A stretch of DNA of 64,000 bases from Glandiceps talaboti (Eukaryota; Hemichordata; Enteropneusta; Spengelidae): contig NC_135564.1 in NCBI RefSeq assembly GCF_964340395.1, forward strand, positions 7,501-71,500, read 5' to 3'. The notes under the pieces are model-generated. The model saw only the letters and a list, made by a program, of their open reading frames with translations. It did no database searches and was not told where the DNA came from. This document shows, in pieces, positions 63,826-64,000 of this stretch. Made by a program: the position numbers and the translations under genes. Each line of letters starts with the position of its first letter. Within the stretch, counting starts at the first letter, position 1.

Positions 63826-63900
63826 TCAATGCGAGAACCTAGGATTGAACCACAGGCCTTTAAATTCAAACTACTGAACACTAGGATGTATTAACTTGTG
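63826..63900 (-). mobile_element. Possible tRNA-derived SINE head
   Basis: Minus strand has ggttcaatcctaggtt (B-box-like) and an upstream agtgttcagtagt segment. The clover-leaf is not intact, so this is not a functional tRNA gene. Confidence 0.3.
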
Positions 63901-64000
63901 TTGCTGACAATGTGATAGTGATCAACAGATAAATCAATTTTAAACATTTCAGCGGGTGTGAATATTCAAATTGAATTATGTATGATTACAACTACATTAC

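Noticed and set aside
63638-63826. Signal-peptide-like minus-strand frame (MLSYQWIHRYYAILLFSVNL) as exon 1 of gene 2
   Set aside because: No gt donor in phase 1 follows, and the start lies in a SINE-like sequence.

Overview
The window is eukaryotic and almost certainly from a metazoan, most likely a marine invertebrate. Evidence: GT-AG introns everywhere, secreted or membrane mosaic proteins built from sushi, EGF, SEA and mucin-like modules on phase-1 exons, fragments of several LINE families, tRNA-derived SINEs, interstitial TTAGGG repeats and very abundant microsatellites. I cannot fix the phylum from sequence alone. No rRNA, functional tRNA or CRISPR feature was found.

Left end (1-5.1 kb): a ~59-bp satellite whose unit carries an 18-bp perfect palindrome, then a repeat region with two interstitial telomeric tracts, each preceded by the same ~80-bp sequence.

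Gene 1 (minus strand, 31,653 down to 5,734) is a large single-pass membrane mucin of about 1,480 residues. In order it has a signal peptide, three sushi domains, EGF, a long Ser/Thr-rich region encoded by about 20 small phase-1 exons, EGF, SEA with an intact G-S-V-V-V autoproteolysis motif, EGF, a transmembrane segment and a cytoplasmic tail. Thirteen of the mucin exons alternate as two types (A, 117 nt; B, 111/114 nt) inside near-identical ~2.43-2.46 kb tandem duplications (15.3-23.2 kb).

Middle (plus strand, 34,694-42,319): the most remarkable locus, a gene reconstructed here as 21 coding exons. Exon 1 (33 codons) encodes a signal peptide. The other 20 are microexons of 10-29 nt that alternate strictly between acidic exons (phase 0 to 1) and basic exons (phase 1 to 0). 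Joined, they give a predicted 196-residue secreted precursor with ten acidic/basic modules, seven of which carry the identical decapeptide EKRRHRLGAR written with different synonymous codons. I know of no described family it belongs to. A TATA box lies upstream, and a 142-bp imperfect palindrome contains the AATAAA signal at its 3' end.

Right part: Gene 2 (minus strand, from 62,692 down to 53,437, possibly to 45,995) is a related membrane mucin. An acidic Glu-rich mucin region with 36-bp coding repeats is followed by EGF, calcium-binding EGF, SEA (autoproteolysis motif lost), EGF, a split EGF, a transmembrane segment and a tail. Its 5' end lies outside the window. A ~2.6-kb satellite of 51-bp units, interrupted by a 5'-truncated LINE, fills the intron that splits its SEA domain.

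Genes 1 and 2 look like tandem paralogues: same domain order around SEA, same phase-0 intron inside SEA, and a shared pre-membrane EGF ending RPGR-x-C. The microexon gene lies between them and reads the opposite way. All LINE open frames are degraded copies, not host genes.
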